This document shows, in pieces, positions 1 through 11,357 of a stretch of 64,000 bases of DNA. Both the position numbers and the translations under genes were made by a program. The number at the start of each line of letters is the position of its first letter. The stretch's first letter is position 1. Under the pieces are notes generated by a model. The model did no database searches. It saw only the letters and a program-made list of their open reading frames with translations, and had not been told where the DNA came from. This stretch comes from Pochonia chlamydosporia 170 (Eukaryota > Ascomycota > Sordariomycetes > Hypocreales > Clavicipitaceae), in the NCBI RefSeq assembly GCF_001653235.2, contig NC_035794.1, positions 2,418,001 to 2,482,000 on the forward strand, read 5' to 3'.

Positions 1-2548
1 ATGACTCCCCACAGCAGTGACTCGTACCAGCCCAGAGCAAGCGGAGACCACTCGAAGGAGTGCACCCGAGCCGGGGACGGTTCGATGCCGACCAGGTCAA
101 TCTCTCGGATGCGGCGAGCCACCTCTGGGGTCACCGCTGCCTCCCGGCCGGCCTGACGAGGCAACAGGCTGGAGACTTGCTGAATCACCGTCAAGATGCT
201 GTGGAGTGGCAGTTCAGGCAGCCAGCCATCAATCCACTGCGACGTGGGCTCGAATGAGCCGGCTCCGCTCTGCGTCCTTGCCGACGACGACTGTCCACCA
301 AGACTAGTGGTGCTGTTCTGCCTCGAGAACGAGCGGCTCCCGGCGGGCATCTTGCCACGGGCCTTTTCTGACATGCCGCGCAGTTGGGTCGGAACAGCCT
401 CGTCAAAGTTGCCAACTGAGGACGCCTGTGACTGGTTCTCGCTCGCCGTCGACTGCGCGGGGGTCGGTTGCGGATCCTCATCGCTGTCGTCGTCGGAATC
501 CCCAATGGCAAAGGTGCCGTCTTCGGGCACTTCATCCAGCACCGGAGACTTGGTCGGCGCAACCGGCGGGCTGCGTGCGCTATCGAGCGAGCTTCGCACA
601 GAGGCAGAGTCGACCGAGTCGGCACGATCTTTTCTCATCCGGCTCCTTCGCTCAATCTCCTCCTGGCCGCTTTCCAGCGTAAACGACCGCAGCGCCTCGA
701 TTCGCTTTCGGTTCTTGATAATGGCTACCAGGAGCTCGGGGTTTCTGCGGTGGTTGTTGTCAATGATGGCGCTGATGGACTCCATGAGTGAATGCAAAAG
801 TTGATAGTTGGTCTCGTTGGCCAGGAGGAACGAGGGCGATGACATGGACGTGAAGAGGTGCATGAGCTGTGAGCTGCCTGCCGCACCCAGGTCCCGGATG
901 TATGGCGAGATGTTGTTAATGACAGCCAACAGGGCCGGGTAGATGGCGGTAAAACTGCCCTGACTTGACGTGATGAGGCTGTAGATGGAGTGAATCAGGA
1001 AATCGCAGTACGTGCCCCTGAAACTGTTGATCCGGATTCCTACAGGCAGGCTCTCCTGTCCCTCGAATGGCTTGTTCAGGCTGGGACCAAACTTGGAGTC
1101 GACGCTCAGCGTCTGCAGCAGGAATGCGCACATGCGCACGACGCCCTGTTTGGCGGGCTCGTTTTTGTACTCGAGAGCGTAGAATATCGTCAACACCACA
1201 AAGTCGTGCACTCGGTCCGTGTCGATGATGAAGGACCGAAACCGCTTATTGCACTGTGTCATCTCCCAAAACAGCATCAGGATTTCCGGTGCAAAGTTGG
1301 TCGCTGTGTGCGTTCCCGGCAGGTATGACGTCTTTTCTTGGAGTGGCTGGCTGAGGATCCGCGACATGCCGTCCACAATGAACTGAAAGTCTTGCGGCCG
1401 GTGCAGACGACCCAGAAAGTGTCGGTAAAAGTTCTTGGACGGCATCGCCGCCAGTTGAGAGGACTGTTCCGGGATCGGGTATACCAGCAGAGCGAGCATG
1501 AATTCGAGCGAATACGTTACTAATATTTGTTTGGCATCGCGGAAGCCCAATGTGTTGTAGGGAACTCGCCAGCTTGCCGGGTTGAATTTGAGCGTCTGTC
1601 ACCACTTAGCATTTCAGTTGTCCATAGAGTCCAAGTTGTAGCGATACTGCCACTTGCCACGTACCGTGTTGAGAAGAGAGCACAAGACGGACAAGACTAT
1701 TTGCTTGTCCTGGCAAGTACACAGATATGTCAGCGTCCTCGTCCCAGACTGGGCCAGGACTCCGGGGCTCGAGTACATGCTCTGCCCGGCCAATGCCAGC
1801 AGCAGCCGCAGTATCTCGGCACGGTTACTCTCAAATTCCTTTGTTGTTGCAACGGCATTATTACACCCAACGCCGCTCTGCCAAATGGCGTAGGTGACCT
1901 TGGCGTGGCCATGAGGTTGACGGGTAATGGTAAGATCCGAATAAAAGAGCAGGTCTATCAGGGTGTCTATCAGCTCTTCGGCTAGGGGTTTGGCTTCTTC
2001 GTACTCCTCGGTTCTGGGTTTCGTTTCTTGCCTGTCGCTGTCGGCTTCATCAAAGAGGACCTCGTTGGCGATGACGGCACGACGGGTCTTTTTTTGGCGT
2101 GGCCCCCAAAAGAAACGTTCCTGCCAGCTGCTGAGGCTTTCCTTCTCGTATAGATATGGCAAAAGTCGGGTCAATACCCTGATGCAGTTCAGGGCATCCT
2201 TCTCCGGCGCGAGCTCGGGGTCGGGAAACGATGGATGGTGCCGTAGGAGGAACAGGCGTGATGTCAAGGCCAGTATCAGCGTTTCAATGTTTTCCAAGGC
2301 CTTGTCCCGCGTCCTTCGAATGTCGTTTGGCGAAAACAGGCTAAAAACATCCTCGGAGGATTCTGGGAGTTGCCAAAACTGCACACTGTGGTAAGTATCT
2401 TGGGGTCTGGAGGAGGGTGTAGAGGAGGATGCCGCGGCCAGCAGCTCCATACCGATGTCCAATACGGATCGTCTGCAGGAATATGGCGTTCCTCAGAGAG
2501 CTTGAAGATGCCCTGTTTGAAGACAATCTTGGAGTCGCTTGCGCCCAT
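1..2548 (-). CDS. HID1 family protein (high-temperature-induced dauer-former 1), 3' end missing
   Basis: Hid1-family peripheral Golgi protein; in animals the family acts in trans-Golgi sorting and dense-core vesicle formation, and the yeast relative is Ecm30. Exons read on the minus strand are 2453-2548 (32 residues starting MGASDSK), 1665-2378, and 1595 to the left edge. Introns 2379-2452 (GTATGG...CAG) and 1596-1664 (GTACGT...CAG) are both phase 0. Splicing the second joins LLNT to TLKFNPASW and then VPYNT, which is the conserved Hid1 order. The N-terminal Gly-2 (MGAS) fits the N-myristoylation site known in the family. The third exon stays open to base 1 and includes a low-complexity acidic Ser/Asp/Glu segment around 430-560. 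The gene continues beyond the window. It diverges from PET127 across about 370 bases. Family assignment is firm; exact function in this fungus is inferred. Confidence 0.88.
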
Positions 2549-2915
2549 CTCTGCAGCGCGAGGCTGTCGCCTCGAAAGCCAAAATGTAGACTGGAGGATG
2601 ACGTTGTGGAATGGAGATGCGGTGCCAGTTCCAGAGACCAGACCGGGGCCAGCGTGGAGTATGCCTCAATGCCAGCTTGGGATGCTGGAGGTCTGCGCGT
2701 AGTTTAGGCTTCGGCCAATCATATGCAACATGGTGGGTCAACAGTATCATCTCCCCTGCGGCACCTTATCGATAAAATTGGTGAAGTGTTGGCTGGAATC
2801 TTGGTGCAAGGGTCGTGTCATGCTTCATTTTTTTTGTTCTGCTCTTCCCACCTGCAGGAAGCTTAAATTGTCGCCTTGTGGCATAGAAGGTGTCCATCGG
2901 CATCTGGCACCTGAG
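2549..2915. promoter_or_regulatory. Divergent intergenic region HID1/PET127
   Basis: This 367-base gap lies between two genes transcribed outward and must hold both promoters. In the PET127 frame the sequence is open from 2730, but I prefer the ATG at 2916 because it begins a textbook mitochondrial presequence. No distinct TATA box was recognised. Confidence 0.4.
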
Positions 2916-5732
2916 ATGCTTCGCCTCCGATGCCGCAGCGGTCAATTGGCCCGGCCATTGCGGCGTGCAAGAGCCTGTGTGTCGGCCGTAGCCGTGGTGC
3001 AAAACACAAGGCTCCTGTCCACAACCCATCACCTCCTCGCCACAGACCAGAGCAATAGCAAACATGACCCCGGCGCCCAGAAACAACGAGAACAGGAGCG
3101 AATCAGTCAGACAAACAATGAGGCTCAAAAGAAGTGGCCTTCATTCTTCACCCCCGAAACGGTAGGAGAGCCTGGGGAGATGCCGGCGTCGTCGGGAAAT
3201 GGTGGCCAAGTCGAGACACCGAGTCAAAGCAGCGGAGGGATCTGGACATCGCTTCGGTCTCGGATGGAAGATACCAAAGAAACTCAAGAAACTATAGGCA
3301 CTGCCGCCACGGCGTCAAAAGAGGGCGGCAACGACACCAACATCCCCGTTGACGAGACCTCACAATCGGCAACACCAAAGCCGCCCGCCGCGGCACCGAA
3401 AAAGGGCAAAAAGGACAACAAGACCAACAAGGACACAAGCAGTACGAGAGGCGGCGAATCATCACAGTCGGCACCACCAAAGAAACCCGCCGCCAAGTCT
3501 AAACGGTCCAAAGGCAAAACTCCGCTGAACGTCAAGGCCATTCGGCCGGCCAAGTTGAAGCTGAAGCCAGTGGAGGGACCCTCTGCGCAGCAAACACCAC
3601 CGCAATTGTGCTACAACCTGGACAGGGTTCTCTTCAACCCGGGGGTATACCACATGCAGGATCATAGGTCAGGGGTATTCAATTTCGACCCGTACCTGGC
3701 GTCCATCATGCCAGTCGAGGAATTTGATTTCAACACACTAAAGGAATATACCACCTCGTCCAAAGATGGCAAATTGCGAGAGCTGTGTGCCTCGCACGGC
3801 CTCAAGTACTGCGGCTCAACGTCCAGCATGACGGCCATATTATCGCACTTTCACTTTCTCCTTTCGGGCTGGCGGCCGCCAACGTTGGACACCCTTTCCA
3901 AGTCACTAAAACCCGACTCGCTCAATTTCACCGCTCTGAGCCGGGGGCCGGCCGCCGCATTCGCACACTTCAAAGACGGAGTGTATGCCATTGATGCAGA
4001 CAAGGAGTACGACACGGAAAATATTCTCAGCATGCTGGGCAAGTCCATGGAGAAGCTCTTGACCCTGCCCAAGGAAGAGTTTGAAAAGTACTCGCGGTCA
4101 AAATCCCACGAACTGTCCGAGGAGGAAAAGAATGCAGAGGAGGCCTATCACTTTACCACGCTGGGCGACTTCATGATGCGATCGCAGCTCGACGCGCACG
4201 ACCCGCGGCTGCCGGGCTCGGGAGTGTTTGATTTAAAGACCAGGGCGGTGGTCTCGATTCGCATGGACGTCGAGGGCTACAAAAAAGGAAGGGGGTACGA
4301 GATTCGCCAGCGGTTCGGCCAGTGGGAGTCGTTTGAACGGGAATACTACGACATGATCCGGGCGGCGTTTCTCAAATACTCGCTGCAGGTCCGCATGGGC
4401 CGCATGGATGGTATTTTTGTCGCGTTCCACAACACACAGAGGATATTTGGATTCCAATACATTAGCCTGGCGGAAATGGACTATGCCATTCACGGGACAC
4501 CCTATCCATGGCTGGGCGATTTGGAGTTCAAGTGCAGCGTCTCGCTGCTAAACGATCTTCTGAACCGAGCAACCAAGCGGTTCCCCGGGCGGACGCTGCG
4601 GCTGCACGTCGAGACCCGGCCGACAAAGGTGCCTCTGACGTACTTTTTCGTCGAGCCAGTGACGGAAGAGGAAATGAAGCGCACGCAGGAGGCCAGCAAG
4701 CCATCGGTGGAGCAGCTAGAGCGCGAGATCCAGAATCTCAGCCGAGAAGAACGCGAAGCCGAGTCCCAGGCCGAGTCCGTGGCGGACATCGAGGCTTCCT
4801 CTCAGGGAGAAGCGGCCAAGGGCGAAGAGCCGGACAAGGGTGCAGACGAAGCACCTACAAACGATCCCCAAAGCCAAGATGCTTGGGACGAGATGATGGC
4901 CAAGGTCGACGACGCCGTCGAGAACGAGTCCATGGGGGTTCGGTCCATACGCGAGGCGGTCCAGGAAGCCCTCGAACACAGCGGCCTGCTGCAAGACAAG
5001 ACCGAGCTGGAGAGCGAAAAGTACCTCGACGACTTGGTCTCCGCACTCACCGCACACTCGTCGAAACAACCCCCGACGCCAAACGAGGAGGAAGCCGCTG
5101 CACCAGGACAGCCTGCGGACGGCGCATCTGATTCTGACAGCACCACGCTGGCCAATCTCATAGTTAGGGTTACAGAGGGCATCAACGAAAAGAGTCCAAA
5201 CCTCAGACCGTTTGAGCGCAAGGTGGCCGAGTTGGCCAAGCAAGTCAAAAAGTCGGAATCGGCTCCAGTCGACGAGGCTGTGGCAACAACCGAGGCGGAT
5301 GTCGACGCCGACGCAGACACCAAGACCAAGACCAAGACCAAACCGCAAGACACCGCGCCAGGGGAGCCGAAACCGGAGCTCTTGGGCATGTACGTCAGCA
5401 TCCGCAACAGGGTCAACGGCGAGTTCGTCGAACGGCCGTCTGGTTCGGAAAGGAAAATGGACTGGGTTGTGCAATACACAATCACCGAACTGCCAGACGG
5501 GCGCGCGCAAAGCATCTACTCCCAAGTGAAGAAGCGCAGAAAAGACGTGCTCGAGAAGAACCCCCGCGCCCGTTCCGCCGACTGGTACCGCATGCACCAG
5601 GGAAAGCTGTCAATGCTAAGCAAGAGGGGAGTCAAGTATCGCGCGAAGCGAACCCAACAGGAGGCCGGGAGTCCGGTGTATGTGGCATGGGACCGTGATC
5701 CACTGCCGCCGAACAACACGGAGAACAGTTGA
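2916..5732 (+). CDS. PET127: PET127-like mitochondrial RNA-processing protein
   Basis: Homologue of yeast Pet127, a mitochondrial membrane-associated protein needed for 5' processing and turnover of mitochondrial transcripts, and placed in the PD-(D/E)XK nuclease superfamily. The gene is intronless, 938 residues from the ATG at 2916. That start gives an Arg-rich, acid-free leader (MLRLRCRSGQ...), typical of matrix targeting; upstream in-frame ATGs at 2730 and 2820 would bury it. Residues 30-210 are Lys/Thr/Pro-rich and probably disordered. The conserved core follows, with GSGVFDLKTR near residue 440 carrying the D-x-K active-site pattern, then YEIRQRFGQWESFEREY and the stretch from VRMGRMDGIFVAFHNT on. 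An acidic low-complexity insertion (about 600-810, including a KTKTKTK run) separates this core from a conserved basic C-terminus. Yeast Pet127 is about 800 residues; the excess lies in low-complexity parts. Confidence 0.9.
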   Translation: MLRLRCRSGQLARPLRRARACVSAVAVVQNTRLLSTTHHLLATDQSNSKHDPGAQKQREQERISQTNNEAQKKWPSFFTPETVGEPGEMPASSGNGGQVETPSQSSGGIWTSLRSRMEDTKETQETIGTAATASKEGGNDTNIPVDETSQSATPKPPAAAPKKGKKDNKTNKDTSSTRGGESSQSAPPKKPAAKSKRSKGKTPLNVKAIRPAKLKLKPVEGPSAQQTPPQLCYNLDRVLFNPGVYHMQDHRSGVFNFDPYLASIMPVEEFDFNTLKEYTTSSKDGKLRELCASHGLKYCGSTSSMTAILSHFHFLLSGWRPPTLDTLSKSLKPDSLNFTALSRGPAAAFAHFKDGVYAIDADKEYDTENILSMLGKSMEKLLTLPKEEFEKYSRSKSHELSEEEKNAEEAYHFTTLGDFMMRSQLDAHDPRLPGSGVFDLKTRAVVSIRMDVEGYKKGRGYEIRQRFGQWESFEREYYDMIRAAFLKYSLQVRMGRMDGIFVAFHNTQRIFGFQYISLAEMDYAIHGTPYPWLGDLEFKCSVSLLNDLLNRATKRFPGRTLRLHVETRPTKVPLTYFFVEPVTEEEMKRTQEASKPSVEQLEREIQNLSREEREAESQAESVADIEASSQGEAAKGEEPDKGADEAPTNDPQSQDAWDEMMAKVDDAVENESMGVRSIREAVQEALEHSGLLQDKTELESEKYLDDLVSALTAHSSKQPPTPNEEEAAAPGQPADGASDSDSTTLANLIVRVTEGINEKSPNLRPFERKVAELAKQVKKSESAPVDEAVATTEADVDADADTKTKTKTKPQDTAPGEPKPELLGMYVSIRNRVNGEFVERPSGSERKMDWVVQYTITELPDGRAQSIYSQVKKRRKDVLEKNPRARSADWYRMHQGKLSMLSKRGVKYRAKRTQQEAGSPVYVAWDRDPLPPNNTENS

Positions 5733-6656
5733 ATGGCCGTCGATGGACTTGAGAGGGCATAAACCGGGTGCTGTAAGGCGGCAAGGATTGAACTACTTTG
5801 CATAGACTGTATGTTAGTGTATATTATGTGATAGACAACGGCGTGATGCCCAAATAAAATGCGAGGAGCCGAATCTCAGATCACCAGTTGAAAGCTCCTG
5901 CGGGACAAGGACAGTTTGTCGGTGTATCGCCCATCTGCGCTCTCTGTGAGTCGTAGCAAATGCTTGTATTTCTTCGCCCCATGGTGTCTCCGTATGGCTA
6001 GCCACAGAAAACGGTCTCTGGGGAGCCATCCAACATGAAGCAGTCGCCGGCGTGGCCTTGGGGAGTCTTTCATTTCGTCGCCAACATACCCCCAACAGCC
6101 TTGTGAGGCAATCCCACACCGTGAGGCAAACTCAGACGTTTACTACCATCGGCTCATTGGCGGTCGGGTCCCCATTTCCAACACACCTTGGAAACAACCG
6201 TCATCAAGGCTCCTCCATAATGGAAAGGGCATGATTTCTTGCGCGCACCAAAGATTAGACAAACGCAGCAGAATCCAAGCTCCAAGTACTCCGTACACCT
6301 ACCGTTGACTTGCACGTCGCACAGATTCGAATCGTGACTCCAGTTTCATGTCGGGCGGTGGTCCAAACTCAGACACCACCCATGCAGTGAAACCAGCAAC
6401 TCACCAATGATAATCAAACGTCCAGCCATCTTATAAACTTGCAACCCGTCATCCAACTCATACTGTATATGTGAGGTGCATGACCAACACTCATTGCATC
6501 ACACCTCGTTGGCCAGGATGAACCGCGCAGCCCCGCCGATTGCAACACCACATCGTGTCAGCCAACATACATGAGTGAGTGAGTTTCGCCCATTCTCACC
6601 ATGTATCAACATCTCCATCCTTCAATCTCCCTCCTCGCCGGCCATCCCTCTCATCA
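5733..6656. other. Intergenic, no gene seen
   Basis: This 924-base stretch holds the PET127 3' UTR and the promoter of the downstream hydrolase. Short open frames on both strands have random-looking composition. Nothing functional was recognised. Confidence 0.5.
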
Positions 6657-7505
6657 ATGGTCTCACCTGGTACACCAACACTCAGCATGGCATCCATGCC
6701 CATCATCGTCCCCGCCACCACAACACACACCCATACCGTCATATTCCTCCACGGGCGAGGAGACGTCGCAGAAAACTTTGTCGCCTCCCTGAAATACTCC
6801 CAAGACTCACAGCAGCGAACACTGCAAGACGCATTCCCCTCCTTCAGATGGGTGTACCCCAAGGCCGGGGTCAGCGCTTCCTTCTCCCTCCCCGGCAACA
6901 AGGTCTCGCAGTGGTTCGATATTTGGAACGTTGCCGACTTTTCTGAGCGAGAAGAGGTGCAGATACTGGGCCTGAAAGAGAGCGTCATCATGCTGCGAAA
7001 GGTGCTTCACATTGAGGCGGGTATCTTGGGTGGACGCTGGGACAGGATCATCCTGGCTGGCATCAGTCAGGGTGCGGCGACGGCGACACATGCTCTTCTC
7101 AACTTGACGGTGCCGGCGGAGGCAAACGACGGGACTAGATTATCAGGTGGTTTGGCGGCGTTTGTCGGGTTCTCGTGCAGGATGCCGTTTCCTGGACGGA
7201 CGCTTGTCGAGACGAGGGCAGTGTTGGGTTTGGAGGATGTTCCGGTCGACGATGAGGTCGTACGAAGGACGCCGGTGCTGCTGGAGCATTGTGTGGACGA
7301 CCCGCTGGTGTTGGTGCAGAATGGGCGCGTCTTGAGGGACACGCTGCGAGGATTCGGTGCGCAGGTTCACTGGAGGGAGTATCCGAACGGCGGCCACTGG
7401 TTCCATTCTCCCACCGGCATGGACGACGTCATTGAGTACTTGACGCATGTTCTCGGATTGCCGCCTTCACCGCCTACACACGCAAACGAAATGGATCTGT
7501 CTTGA
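6657..7505 (+). CDS. Alpha/beta-hydrolase, acyl-protein thioesterase / phospholipase-carboxylesterase type
   Basis: Serine hydrolase of the Abhydrolase_2 family (LYPLA/acyl-protein thioesterase relatives), which cleave thioester- or ester-linked acyl chains. Intronless, 282 residues from the ATG at 6657. The frame is open further upstream but without an ATG, and an ATG at 6687 is an alternative. Visible landmarks: VIFLHGRGD (oxyanion-side strand and loop) near residues 28-36, the nucleophile elbow GISQG with Ser about 137, Asp in CVDDPLV about 214-215, and His in GGHWF about 247. The catalytic triad order is complete. There is no signal peptide, so it is probably cytosolic. It is longer than the usual 220-230 residue thioesterases because of insertions around WNVADFSEREEV. 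Natural substrate unknown; such fungal paralogues are often annotated only as phospholipase/carboxylesterase. Confidence 0.85.
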   Translation: MVSPGTPTLSMASMPIIVPATTTHTHTVIFLHGRGDVAENFVASLKYSQDSQQRTLQDAFPSFRWVYPKAGVSASFSLPGNKVSQWFDIWNVADFSEREEVQILGLKESVIMLRKVLHIEAGILGGRWDRIILAGISQGAATATHALLNLTVPAEANDGTRLSGGLAAFVGFSCRMPFPGRTLVETRAVLGLEDVPVDDEVVRRTPVLLEHCVDDPLVLVQNGRVLRDTLRGFGAQVHWREYPNGGHWFHSPTGMDDVIEYLTHVLGLPPSPPTHANEMDLS

Positions 7506-7960
7506 GTTGAATGGTGTGTACTTTACGTCATCTACATAGCCGAGCCTGCATTTGATAGCATAGCTTCGTTGTCGTCTACAGTTAACGGCAGCCGTCTTTG
7601 TGCAGTCCGCCAACCTGGTCAAGCATGCTCAACGTAGTTACTTGGATCTTCATAGTCTCCGTTTATGATACTCAAAGATCGCGAAGGATGTGCATAAACT
7701 GTTTCAATGTCCTGCTTTACGCAGTTTCTCACACAAAGGCCAGCCGCATCCACATCGAGTCACGGTATTCATGGTGGTGCGGCACACTCTCAAATCCAAT
7801 GCAATGCGTGTAAGTGATGGGGACATTCGAAAACAAATGGTCACATCGCACATCAAATTTAGGCTCACGCAATTTTGAACGCAATATTCGAAACAAGACC
7901 AAACAGTGTTGACTATCATTCATGTCGTCACCGGTCTAAGATCGATATCCCTCGCCCACA
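7506..7960. other. Intergenic, no gene seen
   Basis: This 455-base convergent gap between the hydrolase and the first cysteine-rich gene should contain both 3' ends. No coding signal or repeat was recognised. Confidence 0.5.
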
Positions 7961-8194
7961 TCAAACCACCCGAAATGCCCGCCCACTCCGTGGATTCTGC
8001 TCCTTACGATCCCGTATCCTTTGGCACCGCTCGCACACGCCCTTCTCGTCTAGCGCGGGCTGCCGTTTTGATTCCCACACAACGCACCGGCGTCCCGTTT
8101 GCCGGTACTCCGAGCAGTGAGGCATGTCGATGTAATGTTTCTCGGCCACCGAGCCGCACGTACATGTGACATAAGCCACCGAAATAAAGCACAT
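7961..8194 (-). CDS. Small cysteine-rich protein, copy 1
   Basis: A 77-residue protein starting MCFISVAYVTCTCG. The cysteine layout is MC, then C-x-C about nine residues in, PHC near residue 26, RRC near 38, and a terminal C-x-x-C (VCERCQR). Such spacing suggests a small zinc-binding knuckle rather than disulphides, since there is no signal peptide. The frame is open for 28 codons upstream, but I chose the MC start because the neighbouring copy and the 32.1 kb copy begin the same way. The next gene upstream on the same strand (8499-8732) encodes a protein of the same length and similar cysteine placement, so the pair looks like an old tandem duplication. Function unknown. Short MC-initiated cysteine-rich proteins are common and poorly described in Hypocreales; I know of no assigned role. 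Confidence 0.5.
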   Translation of the reverse strand: MCFISVAYVTCTCGSVAEKHYIDMPHCSEYRQTGRRCVVWESKRQPALDEKGVCERCQRIRDRKEQNPRSGRAFRVV

Positions 8195-8498
8195 TTTGTA
8201 GTAAGGGAAAGAATGGTCCAAGTTGTTGTAGAGACTGTATCTGTCGAGTTCGAAAGATGTTGGTGGTGTGGATGGCATCGATCGAGTGGCAGACTTGGTT
8301 GAATTTATATCCTGCAGATGAGCTGCAAGTGATGAGATGGAACAAAATTAAAGATATTCACCGGTATGTTCATCGTGAGAATGGTAGTTGGGAGACTGTC
8401 AACGGCATTTGGCTGCGTGGCATTTCGTGTTCCGACGACCCTTGCTGTGGTAAGTGGGTGTTGTCACTGCACGTCACGAACCTCCCAGGACGAATCCG
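8195..8498. promoter_or_regulatory. Spacer between tandem cysteine-rich genes
   Basis: This 304-base spacer lies between two same-strand small genes and probably holds the promoter of copy 1. No motif was recognised. Confidence 0.35.
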
Positions 8499-8732
8499 CT
8501 AGGACCGAGGATAATGTTGGTTAAAATTATCTGCAGTGCATTTCGTACACATGACAGTGCAGCTCTTCACCAGCTTCTTTACAAACCCCCCAGCGCAAAT
8601 CTTGTGCGTCCTGACAAACTCCTTACACGGGGGCGAATGCTCGACGGGAACCGTCTCCCGCACGTATCCATACGGGCAGCCTGCACCGTCAGGACCTTTG
8701 CACGGGTATTCGAAGTAACCTTTGTAGCACAT
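8499..8732 (-). CDS. Small cysteine-rich protein, copy 2
   Basis: A 77-residue protein starting MCYKGYFEYPCK. Cysteines follow MC, C at 11, GC at 19, PPC near 36, KIC near 46, and C-x-x-x-C-x-x-C (SCTVMCTKC) near 60. It matches copy 1 in length and in the general order MC / C / PxC / C / CxxC, although most other residues differ. No signal peptide is visible when translation starts at MC; the upstream-extended frame from 8870 would add a 46-residue basic leader. The ATG at 8732 has CGCC immediately before it, a good fungal start context. An intron near the 3' end cannot be excluded. Role unknown; a zinc-binding fold is an inference from cysteine spacing only. Confidence 0.5.
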   Translation of the reverse strand: MCYKGYFEYPCKGPDGAGCPYGYVRETVPVEHSPPCKEFVRTHKICAGGFVKKLVKSCTVMCTKCTADNFNQHYPRS

Positions 8733-11357
8733 GGCGAAAGATGCAGCTGTTGTTCGTGATGTGCGTGGTGCGAGTTGCGGTTGGTGCGTTGAACGAGAGT
8801 GCTGGAAGTACGGTCCCGGGAGACGCAGCAATTTATACATTATTGCATTGTAAGAAGCCATCTCGATCAAGCCAGGATAAGCCTGAATCGCATGTATACA
8901 ACTGGTGATTGTGTATTAGGTGACCGGGTATGAATCCGTCGCATTGTCAATTCTGCCGCGTGCTTCTAAGACCAGTTGCACATGATTCTTGGTACTAGGC
9001 TTGCCGGTTGAAGTCACGGCATGCATAGTTGATGAATAAATGTTGAACGGGTTCGGTTGATATCACATACCTCGACCACAGAGCCCAACCGAGTTGTTGT
9101 TCACTGCCGACTGCGGCCCCTTGCCAAGGGGACAGTCAGCTTTCCACTCATTGTCAAGCTAACTTTCAGTCTGGGGCATGGTCCATCGTTCAGCTTCCTT
9201 TGTGCTGGTTCGGGAAGCCTGTTTTTTAGGCAATAGCCAAGTATGAGAGGCTCATATTCGGACAACAAAGCGAGGCTATTCGTTTTCCCGCACAACGAAT
9301 CACGACCGTGGCTTGAGAGTGGTGTCGACAAGTTGGGCTGGAAGAGCTTGAGGCTTCTCTCTGATATGGCTAGGATGTTGGGTTGGGAGGTTCGGTGTGC
9401 AGACGAAAGAAACGTGTCGGGAGCGACAAGTAGACAGTGTTGAACCCGTGACGCTCCTATCGAAATGAACGCTGCAGCCGGTAGTTCGGTAGCAACATGT
9501 TGACTGGCTGTTCTTTTAAAATCCGCAATGCCCTCATCCTGCCAGCATGGACAAGAAATGAATCGCCCGGCCGGGCTGCCAGGTAACAGTCTAAATATAT
9601 TGTCCGTGGATACTTCTTGGTCGGAAGATCCCCTGCCTTTTGAGACGAATTGCATCGCGGCAGTGTTCGAAAACTTGGCGGCAAGTCGACATCCCTAGTC
9701 TCCCCAATCCCTATCTAATAGAACACGCCGTGCAAAGCATGCTGTCTGGGGGAGTCCTTCGAAGCCTTGCTGGCTGATTCTTGGAATGCTCACTGTAACT
9801 TCTCTTTATTGTACCATCCGGATCGAGGTTGCCGCCATGCTGGGTATGGGGTAGGGCTCTTATGCGTATTTCCGGCGCCTTCGTGCTTTGACGTCCATTA
9901 GCAGTCTTACTGACAAATAAATGATTGAAGCCCCATGTGAGGCATCCCAGCTTTGTGGTCCGTCTCAGCCGCACCTCCTCATGAGTCAGGTACCTTCGTT
10001 ATCATTGTTCAGTAGGCACTCCTTGACAATTTGCCCTCAATCGAGAAGTGATGCGATGAAATCGACAACAAGGGTCTTTCAATTGCAAACTATATCGTAC
10101 ATGAGAAAAAGAAGTTGAGAAGCATCGGGCGTTGGATGCAAGAGACGTGGTTAAATCATCCCTTCCCAGACTGCCAAACACAATGAGGCAACAGGGATCT
10201 CTGCTCCTTCCCTGTCGGTTCCTTCCAGCCCCCGCATCGATCTCCAGCATCCTGCATGGAAATCTTCAACCAGACCTTCAAGGGGCACCGGTGACCATCC
10301 TTATCAACAGGCACCCGACCGAGCAACAAGCCTGAATCACATTATGGAGTATATCCATTTCCACATCGCGCAATGTTGAGCACGCTTTGGGCATGCTCAT
10401 GCACGAGCAAGCCACAGCGCACGCCTGCAGGGTCTGCAGGGTCTTTGCAGATATACAACGTTGCCGTCCAGTCCCAGTCCAAGCATGACAACCGCTTCAT
10501 CGATTGGTGAGCGAATGAAGACCCTGCGAATCGTTGATCAATGTCACTTGATGCCTTATTTCGGCCAAATCAATCAATACTTGGTCAACCACGTTGGTCA
10601 TCGTTGGTCAACATGCGTCCGTCTATCGATCAAGCTGCCCTTGCGACTGACTTCGTCCAGAAAACGCAATGTCCGATATTAATTGTGGAAAAGTTGTAGC
10701 CCGCGAGTTTGCTAAATCCTGGTGGATTGGACCTGTCAATCAAAATTCCGCTTTCAGCTTGATGTGGGTGGGCGGGAACTCTAAAATAGTGCCAGATATG
10801 GATCATGGAGGACATGGAGGGAAGAGTCAGGAAAAAACTCATCACAGCCTTATCATGGCAGAGCTGGCCCTCCAACTCGGGCGCCGAGAACCGGGAACCG
10901 TGACCAACGGTTCTTGGTCTGCTGGCGCCTTGCTTTACGTCTCGCTTCACTTCACCTCTCAACCTCCAGACTCCGCAGCTCGCCTTTTCCTCTTGCAACT
11001 TCCATCAACATCGTCATCGTCGTCATCCATCATCCGGGACACCATCGCGACCCCAGACAGTGACGTCCGTCATTCATTCACAGCCGCCGCAGCCTAGTCA
11101 CACCCCACGTTTTGCTCTCAACCAAGCCCAGGGAAACGAGTTGCGGCTGACGGTCAGACTGCCACCAGTGACGCACCTAGGGTCTGATCTCGAGACCACC
11201 AGACCCTTATCAGCAGCCGCCACAATCGCCATCAACGCCCATGACTACACTCCAAAAAGGAGATACATTTTCGTGCATATATATAACGCAAAATCTTTTG
11301 AGACTGACTATCCGGCCCAAGGAAGCTTAGTGAAAGCTTTCTCATCCCGGCCTCACC
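8733..11357. other. Long stretch without a supported gene
   Basis: About 2.6 kb. Several open frames of 70-185 codons occur on both strands, the longest at 9101-9655 (minus), but their residue composition is random-looking and no family was recognised. The last 700 bases should hold the promoter and 5' leader of the ACT-domain gene. No transposon ends or long repeats were seen. Confidence 0.45.
11278..11286 (+). promoter_or_regulatory. TATA-like box of the ACT-domain gene
   Basis: The sequence TATATATAA lies about 72 bases before the ATG at 11358. Position and composition fit a core promoter element; this is inferred from sequence only. Confidence 0.4.

Noticed and set aside
191..625. Minus-strand open frame of 144 codons at the left edge
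   Set aside because: It is an out-of-frame shadow of the third HID1 exon, which reads continuously in another minus-strand frame.
4508..5131. Plus-strand Arg-rich frame of 207 codons
   Set aside because: It lies wholly inside PET127 in another frame and has shadow-like composition.
6579..6656. Longer N-terminus for the thioesterase-type hydrolase
   Set aside because: The frame is open but begins with GTG and contains no ATG before 6657.
9101..9655. Minus-strand frame of 184 codons
   Set aside because: Composition is random-like, no motif or homologue recognised, and no splice-linked neighbours were found.
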